This document shows, one piece after another, positions 15,977-31,999 of a stretch of DNA of 64,000 bases. The notes beneath the pieces are model-generated. The model saw only the letters and a program-made list of their open reading frames with translations. It was not told the origin of the DNA and searched no databases. This DNA is from Otis tarda (Eukaryota; Chordata; Aves; Otidiformes; Otididae). Position numbers and translations under genes: made by a program. Positions within the stretch are counted from its first letter, which is position 1, and every line of letters begins with the position of its first letter. Location: contig CM048552.1 of assembly GCA_026413225.1 (NCBI GenBank), positions 201,575,553 through 201,639,552 of the forward strand, written 5' to 3'.

Positions 15977-15987
15977 GTCACAGACAG
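15977..15987. repeat. Inverted repeat arm GTCACAGACAG
   Basis: The 11 bases are the exact reverse complement of ctgtctgtgac, which occurs twice on the other side of the tRNA-like segment (16071-16081 and 16090-16100). The arm could pair with either copy across a loop of about 83 or 102 bases. Confidence 0.7.
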
Positions 15988-16007
15988 GTTCAGTTCCCAG
16001 GAAAGGT

Positions 16008-16068
16008 CCCAGTATAGCTCAGTTGCTAGAGGATGTGTATTAAACACAGCCCAGTTGTACCCCACACC
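16008..16068 (+). repeat. tRNA-like relic (SINE head or tRNA pseudogene)
   Basis: The segment starts cccagtatagctcagttgct, close to the 5' half of tRNA genes of the Lys/Ala kind (A box tagctcagttggtagag). It continues with tgtg, a seven-base loop tattaaa, and caca (16034-16048) where the anticodon arm should be. It ends with a degraded B-box region, cagttgtacccc. The base before the would-be anticodon is A instead of T, and the acceptor stem is not intact, so it is not a working tRNA. Confidence 0.45.
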
Positions 16069-19000
16069 AACTGTCTGTGACAGTCCAAGCTGTCTGTGAC
16101 AGCAGTCCCTTCTTACCACTGCTTTTGCAAAGCTTCTTTTTATAAGAACAAAGAAACCCTAAATCAACCAACATCATCTTTGTTGATCCAATCTCTCCAA
16201 TCAATAAAAGAAATTGACTCTCCAATTAACTGATTTCATCTGTAGAGAAATGACACAGTTGTGTAGGAATTAAGTCTACACTGTGAAGTTGATCTTTCCT
16301 GTGGCGAATCAGTAAACAAGGCTTTCTCAGAATTTTTGGTTGCAACTGACATTTTTATATACTCAACAATGGATTAAGACAGCATTGCTAAAACTGGTAC
16401 TGGCCCCAGTTGTCTGCCTTACCACCCCTCTAGAGATCACTGCCTTCCCAGCAGGAACAGCTCAACTGGTTCATGACTCAGCTTCTGAACCCCTGCAGTT
16501 TACAGACCAGCATATTAAGATAAACTAAAATGGATGTCAGTTTATGCTAACATACCAGGCTGTAAACTGCAGCAGTTCAGAAACTGTTTTACCATCTTTG
16601 CTGAAAAAGTGACAACTTTCAGAACAAGAAATAGAGGGTTAGTGGGATCAGCACCTTCTAGCATATATCAACACTTTCAAAAGCTACAGTTGTATTTCAG
16701 TTACTCTGGCTTCACATTCTTTGGTCTGAAAATAATGACTTTCAATTTCTGGTTTCTTAATTTTTGATATATATATCTAGGATACCAAAGTAAGGAGTGA
16801 CAGAGAATAAGGCTTCCTATTTGTTCCACTGCCTCCAGAAATTTTCCCCTTGTGGTCAGCTTCCTGTAAGTCATTTTTCAGACGGAGTGTTTATTTCTAG
16901 TACTTTGGTTAATTTTTAAGGCAAAATCATATATCTGCCAAAATCAGATGGGATTATTCCCTTGCTGACTTGAAAGAAACCAGGAGGTTGCCTTTGACAA
17001 GCTCGTTTGCTCTATTTCTTTTTTTTTTTTCCCTAAAAGGTTTTAGAAAAAAAACTACCTTGTTTTCTTGAAGAGGAGAGTATTTCCTCAAAAATAGTTT
17101 TAATACTCCCTTTTGTTCTTTCAAATTTTTAACTTCTAAACTATTACTTGAATACAGTAGTTCCTTCATCATTTTAATATGCATCTATTTTCTTTTTAGG
17201 AAGAGCAAAATTCCTCATCATCTCTCAATTCACTTTGGGTTCTATTTATATCCTAACATTAGTGGCAATATTTTATTAGGCTTTCCGGACATTAAAAGAA
17301 CAACTCAATGCCTTCACATAAATTCATTTATTATGGGGGAAAGGGCATGGAGATGGCACAGAGGAGAACAATGACTACAAGATCCTACAGCAGCTGTCAC
17401 CTTTGAGAGACACTGTCAGAAAAATCAGGAATTAAGTAGAGAAGACAAAACTTATCAACAAAGATTCATAGGTTATATTTTAGCTAACATGTTTTTGTCA
17501 TGTAAATGTATTCTTTAACTAAACCAAAAATACTACAACAAAGATTTTAAAATTATTTGGGTTACACAGGATGACACTTAACGCTGAAATTCTGGCTGGA
17601 TTCAACTTGTCACTAACTAATTATTGCTGGATTAGTAACAGACAACAAGCTGTGTATTAATTCATTAGGAAGCAATTATTACTCTTTTTACAAAGGAGAA
17701 AATGTTTGCCATTTAATAGTTGTATTTGGAATTCCGTAGCTGTGCTTGTAAAATATCTAGAGTGGTTCATTTCAAAAGATTATTGCATTCTCTCATAATA
17801 AAGCAATATACATGGAAATGCTTTCATAAAATGAAATCCGATACCTTTTGGCACTATTTTGAACCCCAGTGCCTTGAGTTAGAACTCAGGAAAGGCTAGA
17901 AGAAAGGCCGTAAGAAAGAGAAGTGGGAGAAAGCTCGTAGTAGGTTTGCCACTCTCAGCATTAGAGACTTCGGTGGAACTCTTCATGCCAAGGCTCTTCT
18001 CCATAAGAAAAACTGTTACAGGACCAGACAATGGTGCTTTATACCTCTGTAAGCATATCGTGATTAGACTAAATTCATCTGTGGGAGCTAATTTTTCAAT
18101 GTACATCAGCTAGCAGCTAAAAATTATTGTACTATCCATTTGTTTTTCACCAAGTGTTGTGAGCTCTCAGGGCATAAAAATTAAAGCTTAAGAAGAGTAC
18201 AGTTTACAGAATTTTTTAATGCTACAAATTTTTTTAATATCACTTACAAAGAGTAGAAAGTATCCAATGTGACTACAATCCAATTTGAAAAGAAACCAGA
18301 CAGAGGATAGCAGTCTAGAAAAGAAGAATTTTTAAAATAGCTGGTTTTCAACAGGAATTTGAAGGTGAACTGTATGGTAAACAGAATTTAACAGACCACT
18401 ACTGTCATTAGCAATTGTTTACTGAAAATAGGAGGCCATAAGAAAGCAATTTTCATTGCTTTATTTTCTGGTGTAATTTGTGCAAGTGTGAAGTAAGTAA
18501 CATAGTGCCTAGCATGGACTAGAAATTAGACCTTAAGTCGAGACTGTGGCATGAGTGTACCTCTTCAGAGCTGCATTGCTTATCCTTCCATTGGCTTTTT
18601 CTCTCTTATGAAGGTGGCAACAAAACAGCAATATCATTTTGGATAAAAAGGGCAGGGGGAAATGAGACAAAGCAGGAGACAACTGTGATTGTGAAGGGGG
18701 ACAGAAAGTCTGAAATATCAAGATCAAAAGCTTTTCTCATGGGACTAACAGATAACTTAATATCAAAGGAGCAAGATAAAAGATTTAGTTAAATTATGAG
18801 TTTATTTTTCAGCTGCAAGTCAGTGTTAATGCCAGATCCACTGGCAGTGAGAAACCAGCAGACATTTATAGGCATGGAAGTGGAGAGACACATGGTAGAT
18901 GAATACTGAAGAACAGTTATGTCACATGAACTGAGTAGATGTACTTTAAAACTTTGGAGGATAGAAAGTAAGCTGTCAACTAGAAAAGAAAAAAAAAACA

Positions 19001-21254
19001 AAATAAAACAAGACAAATCCCACCAAAAACCAGAGGAATGGACCTTGAAAGGTTTTGTCCTGATATTGTATAAAGGAAAAAAATAGCACCCAAGAGAAAA
19101 ATCACAGAAATATATGAAGGACCAACAGGGAACAGATTGACGATATGGAAAAAGCAAATCTTGAAAGCAGAAAGTTTTTTTTAAAGTAATAAGAACTACT
19201 TGACATCCTTATCAGATTTTACAGCAGGAAAAGGAAAGAGAAGGGGGAAAGGTTTAAGGAGATAGGAAAGTAAAAAGAAGGAGTGGCTTAAACAAAACTT
19301 GAACCAGTTTAGGAAAAAACAACAGCAAAGGGAAGCAAGAAAGTGGAGGAACTGATTTGATTTGCGCTTTGTCCCAGGTCAATTCAACAACAGAAGAGCA
19401 GAAACAGCTGTAGTCAATAGAGTCAACTAAGGCCAAGGATTAGAGTAACAAACAGCTTGTTTCAAGTGCAGAGTGAACAATTTCGAATAAAAGTGAGGGT
19501 AGAGCTGAAGCACTGCTGGATCCTTTTATGTCATATTCTGTCATATTCAAGAACCCACTTGATTCCCACCTATGAAAATACCAAAACTAATCACACTAAT
19601 AAGAAAGTTTTGGGGACTAATCACAGTATTCAAATTAATAAATGCAGCAATCCAAGTTGGTTATTTCTAAAAAATCTTCTTGGAATATTGATAATGCTCA
19701 ATTTCTCTGTTTCAGTGATTTCTCTAGAAATATCAACTGTTCTACTGTTACTTAAGTAATTTGTTTTAGATTACCCTGGGAAACAGTCTACGACTAAATC
19801 AACTTGCACCCTGAAAAGTACTGACTACTAGAAAATCTGAAAGTTGCTTAGAAGTTACTAAAGTTTTGTAGCTTCTTTGGTTAAGTATTAAAAAATTCCC
19901 AATAACCAGCCAAATATTTTGTTTTAAATATTTTGTTTGGATACAGTAAGCTATACACAAGTGCTACAGAAGTAAAGAAATATTCAGGTGATTAAGAATC
20001 ACTGTGTCTGAACCTTTCACTATATCTTTGCTCAGACAGAAATTTTACTCAAGTTTATGCAAAGACATTTTAAGAATGGACTTAAAGATGTATACATCTT
20101 ACACGATTTTTTTCCTAATATGCTTGTGTATAATCTTAAAATAGGAGATGAAATAACAATTGGTCATTGCATCATTCCAAATAGAGCTGAGAAGGAAGAA
20201 AAATGCAATTCTTACTCTAAGCAATTTGAAGCCTTTGTAGTGTACATTCCAGGGCATTACTCAGTATCCTTATTATCAGAGTTCTTGTACTACCTCACAA
20301 CTCAGAGGTCTGCAATTGTTTTCCATTATTCAGGTTAATATTGTTCTTTATACTATCCCACAAATATTTATTATGAATGGCAAAGTATAATATAACATCA
20401 AGTTCTAATAATATCATTGATGATCTTCATATTCCCATTAGCTTAGCTAGGAATGAGTCTTTGCCTAACAGATAACTACATCTCATTTCCAGCTAGTCAG
20501 GAAACAAGAAATTTTGTCAATCACAGAAATCAGCATATGGATGTATCAAAACAGGGGGAAAAAAATGCCTTTTTTTTTTTAATGGAACCTCTGGTCAATC
20601 ACCTCTAATCTCAAGAAAAAAAAAAAAAACATAAAATTCCAAACAATTCCATACACAAGACCTGGCAAAAAACATGTGTTAGTCCACTAACAGTGTCATG
20701 CTAACAGCCACAGTCTACTACTCTTAGCTTTACACTGCAAGAAGCGTATTTGTAGAATTAAGAATGCCCAAATCCAACTGTATTTAAATATATACACACA
20801 GAACTAAAAATTACAACTGACGTATTTCAGTTTTTAAATCCTAAACCAAAAGCAGCTTGAAAGTAGTCCAAGACTACACATCCAACACTGTTGATATTTT
20901 ATCAATGACAGTGTGAACATATTCTATTTTCAGTGCCATGCTATGCTTTCAGTAGACGATTACAGAAACAAAAATGTTTAAAATGGGAGTGAACTATAAA
21001 ACATTAATGTCCATATATGTAATATAAAACAGTTTTTATGTGGGACAGATGTCATTAAAATTGCATATATTTTGCTATTGAACTACTCCCACTGTTACAC
21101 AGTATTTTGATAGTTGTGCACAAATAAGCCTGCAGATTGATTTAATGACAGCCTCATTTTTGAAGCAGTAATGCACAACAAATTTACACAAATTGACACG
21201 AAGTATCTATGCATAGCATATGCATATAGAATTAGGTAAAACGGGAAACACTTA

Positions 21255-23655
<2,401 letters not shown>

Positions 23656-23822
23656 CTTCCTTAATTCATCAGAGATGATAATATCATCATAGTAGTCATC
23701 ATAACACTTCACAATATCTCCAGTTTCTCTAACAACTCCTTCAGAGTATAGCCGATCAAAAAATGACATGGAAACCTGTGTGCAGGGCACCACCGTGGCT
23801 TCTATTTTTGTCACTTTGGAAC
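23656..23822 (-). CDS. CFAP300: CFAP300 coding exon 4
   Basis: This 167-base exon follows acceptor tatattccag/GT. The first two bases complete Gly89 and the exon encodes residues 90-144. The product starts SKVTKIEATVVPCTQVSMSF and ends IISDELRK. The human sequence reads [45 protein letters not shown]. The donor is AAG/GTCAGT, GT-AG type but not the commonest hexamer. A run of acidic and Tyr residues (YDDYYDDII) replaces human LDSFCDPFL. Confidence 0.97.
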
Positions 23823-26800
23823 CTGGAATATATAGGAAGGCTTCACTCCAAGTCTCTTGCGTTAGATAAAATAGGAGAATTTCCATGTACTAATGGTTTT
23901 ACCGTAACTTGTCTAAATGGTTGTGTGTGGCATATTCTTTAAAAAAATACAGATCATATAAGTATGACTCAATCACACAGTCCCTCAAAAACCAAAGAAA
24001 GCAAAGAAAGAAACAGTAAAGAAAACATTAAATTCATCTGAATACTATCTTCCATTAAGGCTCATGTGTTTGCTCCCCCTGTTGGCAATACTATCAATCA
24101 AAACAACTAATAGATGAAACGTCATGTGAAACTCAACATCACATTAGATCACACCCCTAAAAAATAATATTCCACAGCTTAAGCCTTCAAGAATCTGAGG
24201 TCAAAGACCAAATTTGGCATGATAAAGCACAAAAGTCAACAGCCGTTAACAGCACCCCACAAAGTAAAAAACAAAACGAACACAGCCCTGAACAAATTTT
24301 TGGTTTCTTAAGTACTACATCTGAACTTTTTCAGAAGTTATTTTGTAGATACTGTAATCTTTACTAACCAGCTATTTCAGAAGATGAAAGAGGTGCTATC
24401 AGCACTTCCTGTATGAATCAGGAGTATTATCTCTGTAATCATTAAATGCAGAGTACATTTTTTTACTAATTTTTCTGTTTTCTGTGCTTGCAAGTCATCT
24501 AAGGCTTTATCTTGTTGCTCATAGACATCTAGTGCCATTTGAGATGCCCTACAGTATTTTAGTTAATGAAGTATCAGTCTGTAAGGGCATGTATCTTCTC
24601 TCTATACAGTGTTACATCTACAGATCTGTATGTGTGGTGTTGGATAACTTACAGCATCTCAAATAGCATTAGACTCCATGTTTAAGAAGCTTTGGACTCA
24701 GTCCAGTTCCATCTGCTCTTGACGGTCCAAGTGGTCAGACCGAATGTTAGAATATATTCTCTACTCATCTCCAAGTCCTCCTGAACACCCTTCAAAGCAC
24801 CGCTGAACAGCAGAGGGGGGGAAGGCACGCGTGAGCATGCAACACAAGGGCAATGTGTCTCAGCAGAGATAATATTCACAGCATTCCAGCTTTCCATGTC
24901 TTTACTCTTATCTTTTCTTCTCTGTAGGTTCCCTTGATGGGAGACTGATCAACATCACAATATTAAAAGGCTTTTGAGCGTACAATTAAAGATAAAATGA
25001 AGTGGTGTCCTAACAAACTCCCCTGAAGGATCACTAAAGACTAGTATTTAGGAAACGTTCAACTTTCACTCTAGATGACAGTATTTCAACAACAGAAACA
25101 TGCCAAAAAGGGATGTGTGAACCATAATGCTTCCCAGAGCACCTATAATTACATTCTGATCTGAATCTTTGCAAGCATAGAATAACCTAAAATTTCTCTT
25201 GCCCCTACACTTCCAAAAAGTCCTTGGGATTTCTCCCATATATTATAACATGGAGATTATTTATTCATAGGTTAAACAGGACTGGCATTTTGGTATCTAA
25301 ACCCATGTAAACTGTACCACCCACCTGATCAACACTAAGAAAAAAATTAAAGAGACATTACAAGTTGATGGCTTGGCTTGAAAATGTGTCTATTTAAGCT
25401 AAAAATACTGGCATGAAATTTTATATTTTATTGGGCCAATGTGATGTAAAGAAAATTGGCTATAGGGAAAAGCTTGGCATTTAATTGCTTGGCTTCACAT
25501 CTACAGATATGGTTATGAAAGAGTACCTGTTATTAAAGAAAAAAGGTTTAGGACATTCTCCTACCTGTCCACATAGTGACTGTAAAAAACCAATCCAGTT
25601 ATGTAATCACAAGTCAGAAAAAACATGATGTACTACCTCACAGCCTAAGAAAAAAAACCCACTGTTTTTTATTTTTTTATTTATGCTTCCTCCCACTCCC
25701 TCACCTCTGGACTCCTCTAACTTCTAATTCACTAGTTCCCTTTCCAAGGGATATAATTTTGATTTAATAAAAGATTTAATAAGAGCTAAATCACCCTCTA
25801 ACATAGAAATGATTTTGTGAAGACCTATGAATCAAAAATTGAGACAAGACTAATAAAAATCAGATGTTAAATTACTTGAGCAAAAAGAGACATCTTATAT
25901 TTTCCCAGTTATTGAGCTCAAAGTATAAGAAATTGAGCTATTTATAGGCCTTCAAATTGTTAGGATTTTATTGTGGAGGGGGAGGAAAGAACACACACTT
26001 CTGCTCTGAAACAAGATTTTATGAAAACTCTCATGACAAAAAAAGACCAAAGAGCTTCATGATCTATTCAGTAGTTCAGAAAATGAAACTATAAATGGAA
26101 ACGTTTAAATATACTGGAAGCTCCTGTTCTCCATTTGAGAGGTGAGATTTGAAATTGGAGATTCAGAATTTCCTGGAAAAGAGTGACCAGTTTTAATAAT
26201 ACTGTAAAAGTGAGCAATAAAATAGGAAGAAGAAATGTCTTGACAACTCCACAAGTGGAAAACAAAGAGCTGAGAAGTACCAAAGCAGATTAAGCTTCTT
26301 ATAACAGCTAGCTCTGGAATATCTATAAAGTGCTGCCAATACACTTTTAAACAAACACACTGCACATCTAGTATGGGGCAGATGAACCCCAGGTTAGGTA
26401 TATTTAGGATTCCCTCAAAGTTTAAGAAAGATTTTTCCTCAGCAAAACCTCTTGCAATTTACTATTTACAAAACTGCTTATATAGAACATATATAATGCA
26501 ACTTCAGAGCTCTGTACTAAAAAGAAGGTATTTCAAAAGTGAAAGGTTGCAGGCTGATGATTTGTAGGTTCAAATGACATCTAAAATTTTTGTAAATGGT
26601 AACCTGTAACAGTAGTCTAAAAAATTGCTGATTTAAGATTACCTCCCAGATTTTAAAACCCCATTCCAAAGACAGCAATTGTTAGAGCATCAAGTGCATA
26701 CAGCAACTCAAGAATCTTCCTTCAGCAAATACTAAATTTTTATTTACAAAAAAAGACCGTAACCCTATCCCTTTGAAGATAATTTCTCAAGTGCTAACTG

Positions 26801-29487
26801 AGCTTAAGCAGATACAGTCCTGCCTCCCCAAGACTGCTGACAGGTGCAAGGCCAGTAATGTGTCTAAGGAAAAACTACTATTTAGTTTTCATTGCATCCA
26901 TTAAAAAACATAAGACTCAAGACATAAGTTGGTATGCATCAAATTTGTTCCTTTTGCTGCTTCTATTTTGGAAACATGAGAGTAAGAGATGAAGGGAGGA
27001 CCATGACAGAACTATCAGGTACTCTGCCATGCAGCCAGGAAGAGGGAAAAAAAAAAAATCTTACTACAACAGGCAAAAAAAGTGTGGTGTAAGAACAGGT
27101 AATTAAGTATCTGCCTGATCAAATTAGCAGACTAGAAGATATCCTTGTGTATTGTTTACCTAAAATGTTGTCTTTCAAGTAATGTTAAAGCTGGAGTCCT
27201 TGAGAAAATGTACTATTGTGGGATTCCATCAAGAATCCCAACATGTAGGGGAGAGAGGCACATGTTGCACTCCTTGGGGACCCCATGTTTTATTCCACCT
27301 TTTGATCTAACAGATGGAGACTGAGGATATTAAGGTCTGATAATATTAAGGTGAGGATGAAAAGCAGTCAAGAGAAATAAAAAATGAGATTAGACACAGG
27401 GAAAAAAAAAACTAGTAACATTTAGAAACAGATTTTAGGAAAAGGAAATGGACAAGTAACAGAGAGGAGGTAGGGATAAATATGAAAGTGAAACCACACC
27501 CACTGAATTAAAAAGGAAAATAAATTCTTAGTGAGAATTTAAAAGGGGACCACAGCCTGGAAAAAGACAAAAGGATTATGAAAAGAAACACTCTTGTAAA
27601 GTAATATTATTTTGATGTTTTATATAATGCTGACATCCTTCTGTGGGTCCATAAATACTTTCTGCCCAAGCTCATGGTGGGGAGAAGAAAGGAGGTTTTT
27701 AAGAACCTATCTAAACACCACTTGTATTACGCATCCAAAATACTTCCCCACTCAAAAAAAACCCTAACGTTTTCATTTACAAGAGAATAAATATAGTATT
27801 TGAATCAACCTGGATTCTGTAATTTTCTTCATATTTTCTAAAAAAGCAAAATAAGCCCATTTCCAGTATTTTCTTTCATGAACAGGAACCTGTTTTTAAA
27901 AGTTACTGCACAGTGATAAGTGAATGGTATATCTGGATTAATATTTTGGCACGTCTGAAGAAGAAAATACTAGAAGATTATTTTTTACATCCTCCCACTC
28001 AAATCTAATTCTTACTATATTTTCAAAAAATGCACATGAAGACTAAGTATAGAAAAATGTGCCAACATTCCTCACCAAAAATAGACAAAGAATGGGAAGA
28101 TGACATTTTAAGAGCAAATGGGGTATACCAGCTGTTTGGGATTTAGAAAGGGAACCCTTCCAGTCCTCAGAACAAAATGCATTACTTCTGTGCTGAGGAA
28201 GATTGAGCAGAATCAGGAGTTAAGCTGGGATACTTGGCAAGTGACCTTCCGCTCTTAACACGAGGTATGTAACCTACTGACCTTCGCTACAGGGACTGGC
28301 AAGTTATAGGCTAGACAGATAGCCTAAAAAAAATTCTTGCCTAAAGCAGGAAAAGATTTACCCACGGTATGAAATACATTTATTTTCTTTCTGCTTCTCA
28401 GAGTGAAAAAGAGGTACCTGAAGGGGGACTTGAGATATTTTATGCATCTTATATATTTCAATTGTTCTAACAGCCGGATACAGTGTTTGGAAAATGGATT
28501 TTGCAGACAAAAAGGTGGCAATGTCTAGTGTCATTGTATATAGCGGGGAAAACCTATGCCAATTCCAGAGAGCTGAAATGGAGAAGTTAGAAAATTCTCA
28601 AAGCTCCATTAAATATTTACATACAGTAAAGTATTTTCAGACAAACCAAAAGAACTGAGTTCTCGCTACCCTCTTTTTAAAATATTCCTATTAAAGATAA
28701 TAACTTTGGTGATATCAGAGTTCACATTATGCATAAAATCCCATTACATTATCACATGCAATTTCCATGATTTTTTTTGTGTCATTTACATGATCAAAAA
28801 TGCAATTTCAAAGTGGTGCCATAAAATCACGTGCTTTTTGCTTTTGGTCTGTCTCCTTAGTGTCTCATCTCCATCTACAGACATAATCAGGTGTTATAGC
28901 AGTTAATGATATGGCAACAAACTAGAAGTCAACCTTATGCCATGATTGCAACCAGAGCAACCTCTCACGTGGCTCTCCCTCTGCGCCCAAGTCACTTTTG
29001 TTGTGTAGATAGCGTAGTTACACAAGCTGAGGGTGTGCTCTATCTAATCTTCTGCTCTCTCAACTTTAGCTTGTAACAGAGCAATAATTTCAGACCTGTC
29101 CTAAGGGGTTTGCATCTATAGAAGACTGTCTTTCTCCAAATATTATCTGAATAAGGTAGTATTATAATTCCACAATTAATGCAATTGATTATGTCTGGAT
29201 ATATGATCAGCTCAACAGGATGTCCCAGACCATTTAAAAACACTTCTAGTAGCTTGGTTTATGGATCGAGGAGGGGGTCAAAGACAAAAAACCCTAAAAT
29301 TTGGCAATTCAGTAACAAACTAAGCAAGAATATTTTCTTATTATTTAGTAAAAGAAATAATTCTTTAAAATGTTTCAACCAGGTGAATATACACATATAT
29401 GAATTGTCATTATTACAAAATGGTAAATTAGAGGAAAATAGTTACAATACAGACTTTTTATGTAAGATTAATTTATTCTGAATTTAC
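23823..29487 (-). other. CFAP300: CFAP300 intron 3
   Basis: The intron is 5665 bases of AT-rich sequence with no recognised gene or repeat family. A segment at 29643-29690, in the neighbouring intron 2, could mimic an exon end on the minus strand (a W-I-L pattern) but is rejected below because exon 3 was found elsewhere. Confidence 0.85.
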
Positions 29488-29560
29488 CCAATGTAGTCCA
29501 TTGTCCTGAAGCTGAGAGCAACTTTAAACTGGAGTTCACATTTTGATCATTAAAAAATGC
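29488..29560 (-). CDS. CFAP300: CFAP300 coding exon 3
   Basis: This 73-base exon was found by homology, since the frame is too short to stand out. It lies between acceptor ttgaatgttatag/GCA and donor TTGG/GTAAAT. It encodes residues 65-88 (starting AFFNDQNVNSSLKLLSASGQ, then WTTL) and the first base of Gly89. The human counterpart is [26 protein letters not shown]. Entry in phase 0 and exit with one base match both neighbours. Confidence 0.96.
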
Positions 29561-31213
29561 CTATAACATTCAAACAAGAGAATACAAGTTAATGAAATGA
29601 AACATAGAATCATCATTTATAGTGCCTTGCATACCTTCAAAGCGAATTATAAGGATCCAATTAGTAACTCGATTCTGTATGATCTTTCAGTTTGGATACT
29701 AAATATCATACCACCAAATACATGTTTTTGTAACTTTGTGTAGCCAGTGTCTTTTATATATTAAAGATCATGTACATATTTATATATGCAGTATTAAGGT
29801 TTTACAGTAAAGGACTTTTAGTCCAAGAACACACAAAAAGGCTGAATTAAATCCTTGGAGGTACAGAAAATGGAAGAAGAGATTAAACAATTCTATCCCT
29901 GCTTGCAATGTTGTTGAAGTCAAAAATGAAATGCTAATATGATTGTAAAATTTACAATTTATAAATAAATTTGAAGCTTGGAGAAGTGTAGAGTTACACA
30001 AAAATTACTAAACAGATACAGGAGAAATCCATAAATTATTGAAGGGGTGGAGAAGATGTTCCACAGTAAGATTTGAAGTATTCAATCTTACTGATTTATC
30101 AATTAAAAAAGGAAACAGACATAGTAATGTTTGTAGCTGGTAAGTTTAAATGACAAATAAGCCACTTAAGAAAACCTACACTTATGTATATGCATACAAG
30201 CAGAGTGAATAATCACTGAAGAAGCTGCTAAAAAAAATGATGGATTTTTCAGTCTCTGCATCACCAAATTTCTTTACCACCTCTCTGGGATGCAGAGAGA
30301 TCAGACTATATAATGTAATGGTCCCTTTGTTCTCAATTAATTCACAGCTACTCAGAGTTCATAATTTCATAGTGATACATTTTTAATTCAAGAGAGACAA
30401 GCATTGAGAAGGCAAATGCGTATTTCATAAACTTCAATCATTTGAAATGTTTATCAGTGGGAGATGAAATATTGGTGTGTATTTGTGTGAACTTCCTTAA
30501 CATACAAAGAGGCTGAATTCTTTATTCAGGATAACAATATGAAGTAGACATACAACAAATCAAAAGAGTTGTTTCTAAAAAAACAGATGTAAAAACCACA
30601 GTGTTTTTAAAATCACAGATTATTATATTTTTCTGTCTGCAAACAGATGAACAGATTTGACTTTGCAGACAACAAAAGTGGAGGACACAAAATCAGCAAG
30701 ACACTTGAGTCTCAAAGAGCTGAGAGCCCAAAATTCCAATATAAAGCAATGGTATCCAATACATTTTAAAATGTTGCATTTTCAGATATATGGTGTGTAT
30801 GCATGTCTAATTGCATGATGTGTTTACTGTGACAAAGCAGTAATAGCTGTGAGCAAGATTATCAACTGCATGTACACTGTTTAAAGTCTCCCAAGGTAGA
30901 CTTCCCAATATTAAATGTGGTGCTAAACTCAGCATCCAGTTCAGATTTCCTTTCTTGGGCTTGAGTGACTAAACTGTTCCTTCTTAAAAGAGAGTAACTT
31001 AATACAGATTAAAATATTTTTACTGGGCAATATAATTAACCCACAAAGTAAGACTCGAGCACCACACCTAAATCACCTACTTTCAAGAGACAGTGAGCAG
31101 GGGAATATAATGTTAACCCTGACACAGTGTTTGCTATCACACACTTTTCCAACAACTATAATTTCATGGGGAAAAAAAAAGGTCAATTTAAAATATAAAG
31201 GACTTAAAACTAC
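29561..31213 (-). other. CFAP300: CFAP300 intron 2
   Basis: The intron is 1653 bases and AT-rich. Its donor ATG/GTAGTT departs from GTAAGT/GTGAGT. No repeat family or gene is recognised in it. Confidence 0.85.
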
Positions 31214-31295
31214 CATAACAAATTCATCCTTTTGATAGGGCTTAAACTGCTGGTCAAAACTGAACGCTTGTGCAGTGATCCTGCCTTGCATCGAC
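31214..31295 (-). CDS. CFAP300: CFAP300 coding exon 2
   Basis: This 82-base exon follows acceptor ttccatttcag/G. The first base completes Trp37 (TG/G), then come residues 38-64: SMQGRITAQAFSFDQQFKPY and QKDEFVM. The human counterpart is [27 protein letters not shown]. It ends in phase 0 at ATG/GTAGTT. Confidence 0.96.
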
Positions 31296-31869
31296 CTGAA
31301 ATGGAAAAGTGAGATTAAATATTCTGCAGGTACTATACTAGGTACTATACTATATATATATATATACACTAGGTACTTATTCACTCTGCAAATTTGCCTC
31401 GGTTCACTGCATAAAGTCTTCTGCTGACCAATAATTATACTTTTTAATTATTTTTTTTCATTCTCACTTATAACCACCTCTATGGAGGGGTGGGGGAGGC
31501 ACAACCGCTGCTCAAAGCAGCATCAGAGCAAGGCTGCGAAGCTGGAAATAGAGGCTGGCTAACTCTGGGAGACAAGGAATAGCGCCTTGCACCCCACGAT
31601 AAGCGGTTTGGATGCCTGAAAAATAAGGAGGAGACTTCCAATTAAAAGGTGAGGGGGAAAAAAAAAAAAAAAAAAGAAAGAAAAAGGAAAAGAAAAAAAA
31701 AGAAAGGAAGGAAAAAAAAAACAGAGAGACGCAGACCCACCGCCGCATCAGCACGGGAGCCCTGAGGACGCGGTGACGGCCCAGCCCTCCCCAGCGCCGC
31801 CCGCCCTTTCCCCGCCCTCCCCACCACCCCCGGCGAGGCGCTTTCCGCAGCAGGCCTTCCCCCTCCCAC
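31296..31869 (-). other. CFAP300: CFAP300 intron 1
   Basis: This short 574-base intron has donor GTGGGA after AAATG. It contains a 12-base tandem pair, ggtactatacta, followed by an AT dinucleotide run (31330-31377), and the long purine tract listed separately. Confidence 0.85.
31658..31721. repeat. A-rich purine tract in CFAP300 intron 1
   Basis: Eighteen A are followed by a nearly pure A/G stretch with five further A runs; in the CFAP300 transcript it reads as U/C. It begins 149 bases inside the donor of exon 1. It may be an old poly(A) tail of a lost insertion or simple expansion. Confidence 0.8.
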
Positions 31870-31979
31870 CATTTGAGGAGTCGCTCCCGGATGTCCCTGT
31901 CCTCCAAGCAGGGGAAAGCTTTCTGGGGCAGGGAGCGGAAAACGAAGGCGGCCGGGCCGCGCCGGTCCCCGGCGGACAT
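31870..31979 (-). CDS. CFAP300: CFAP300 coding exon 1 (start codon)
   Basis: This exon has 110 bases: residues 1-36 plus TG of Trp37. The product starts MSAGDRRGPAAFVFRSLPQK and continues AFPCLEDRDIRERLLK(W), against human [37 protein letters not shown]. I chose the ATG at 31979 because it gives the human length (269 versus 267 residues overall) and has A at -3. The first dozen residues diverge, then FRSLPQK is conserved. The donor GTGGGA is inferred from the phase and from the position of the human boundary. Together the seven exons form one unbroken frame of 810 bases including the stop, so the gene appears intact. Confidence 0.93.
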
Positions 31980-31999
31980 CTTCCCGCGGCGGCTCGGCG

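Noticed and set aside
29643-29690. Candidate CFAP300 exon 3 ending ..NWILIIRFEG before a GTATGC donor on the minus strand
   Set aside because: An in-frame stop lies close upstream, no suitable acceptor fits, and the true exon 3 with full homology and matching phases was found at 29488-29560.
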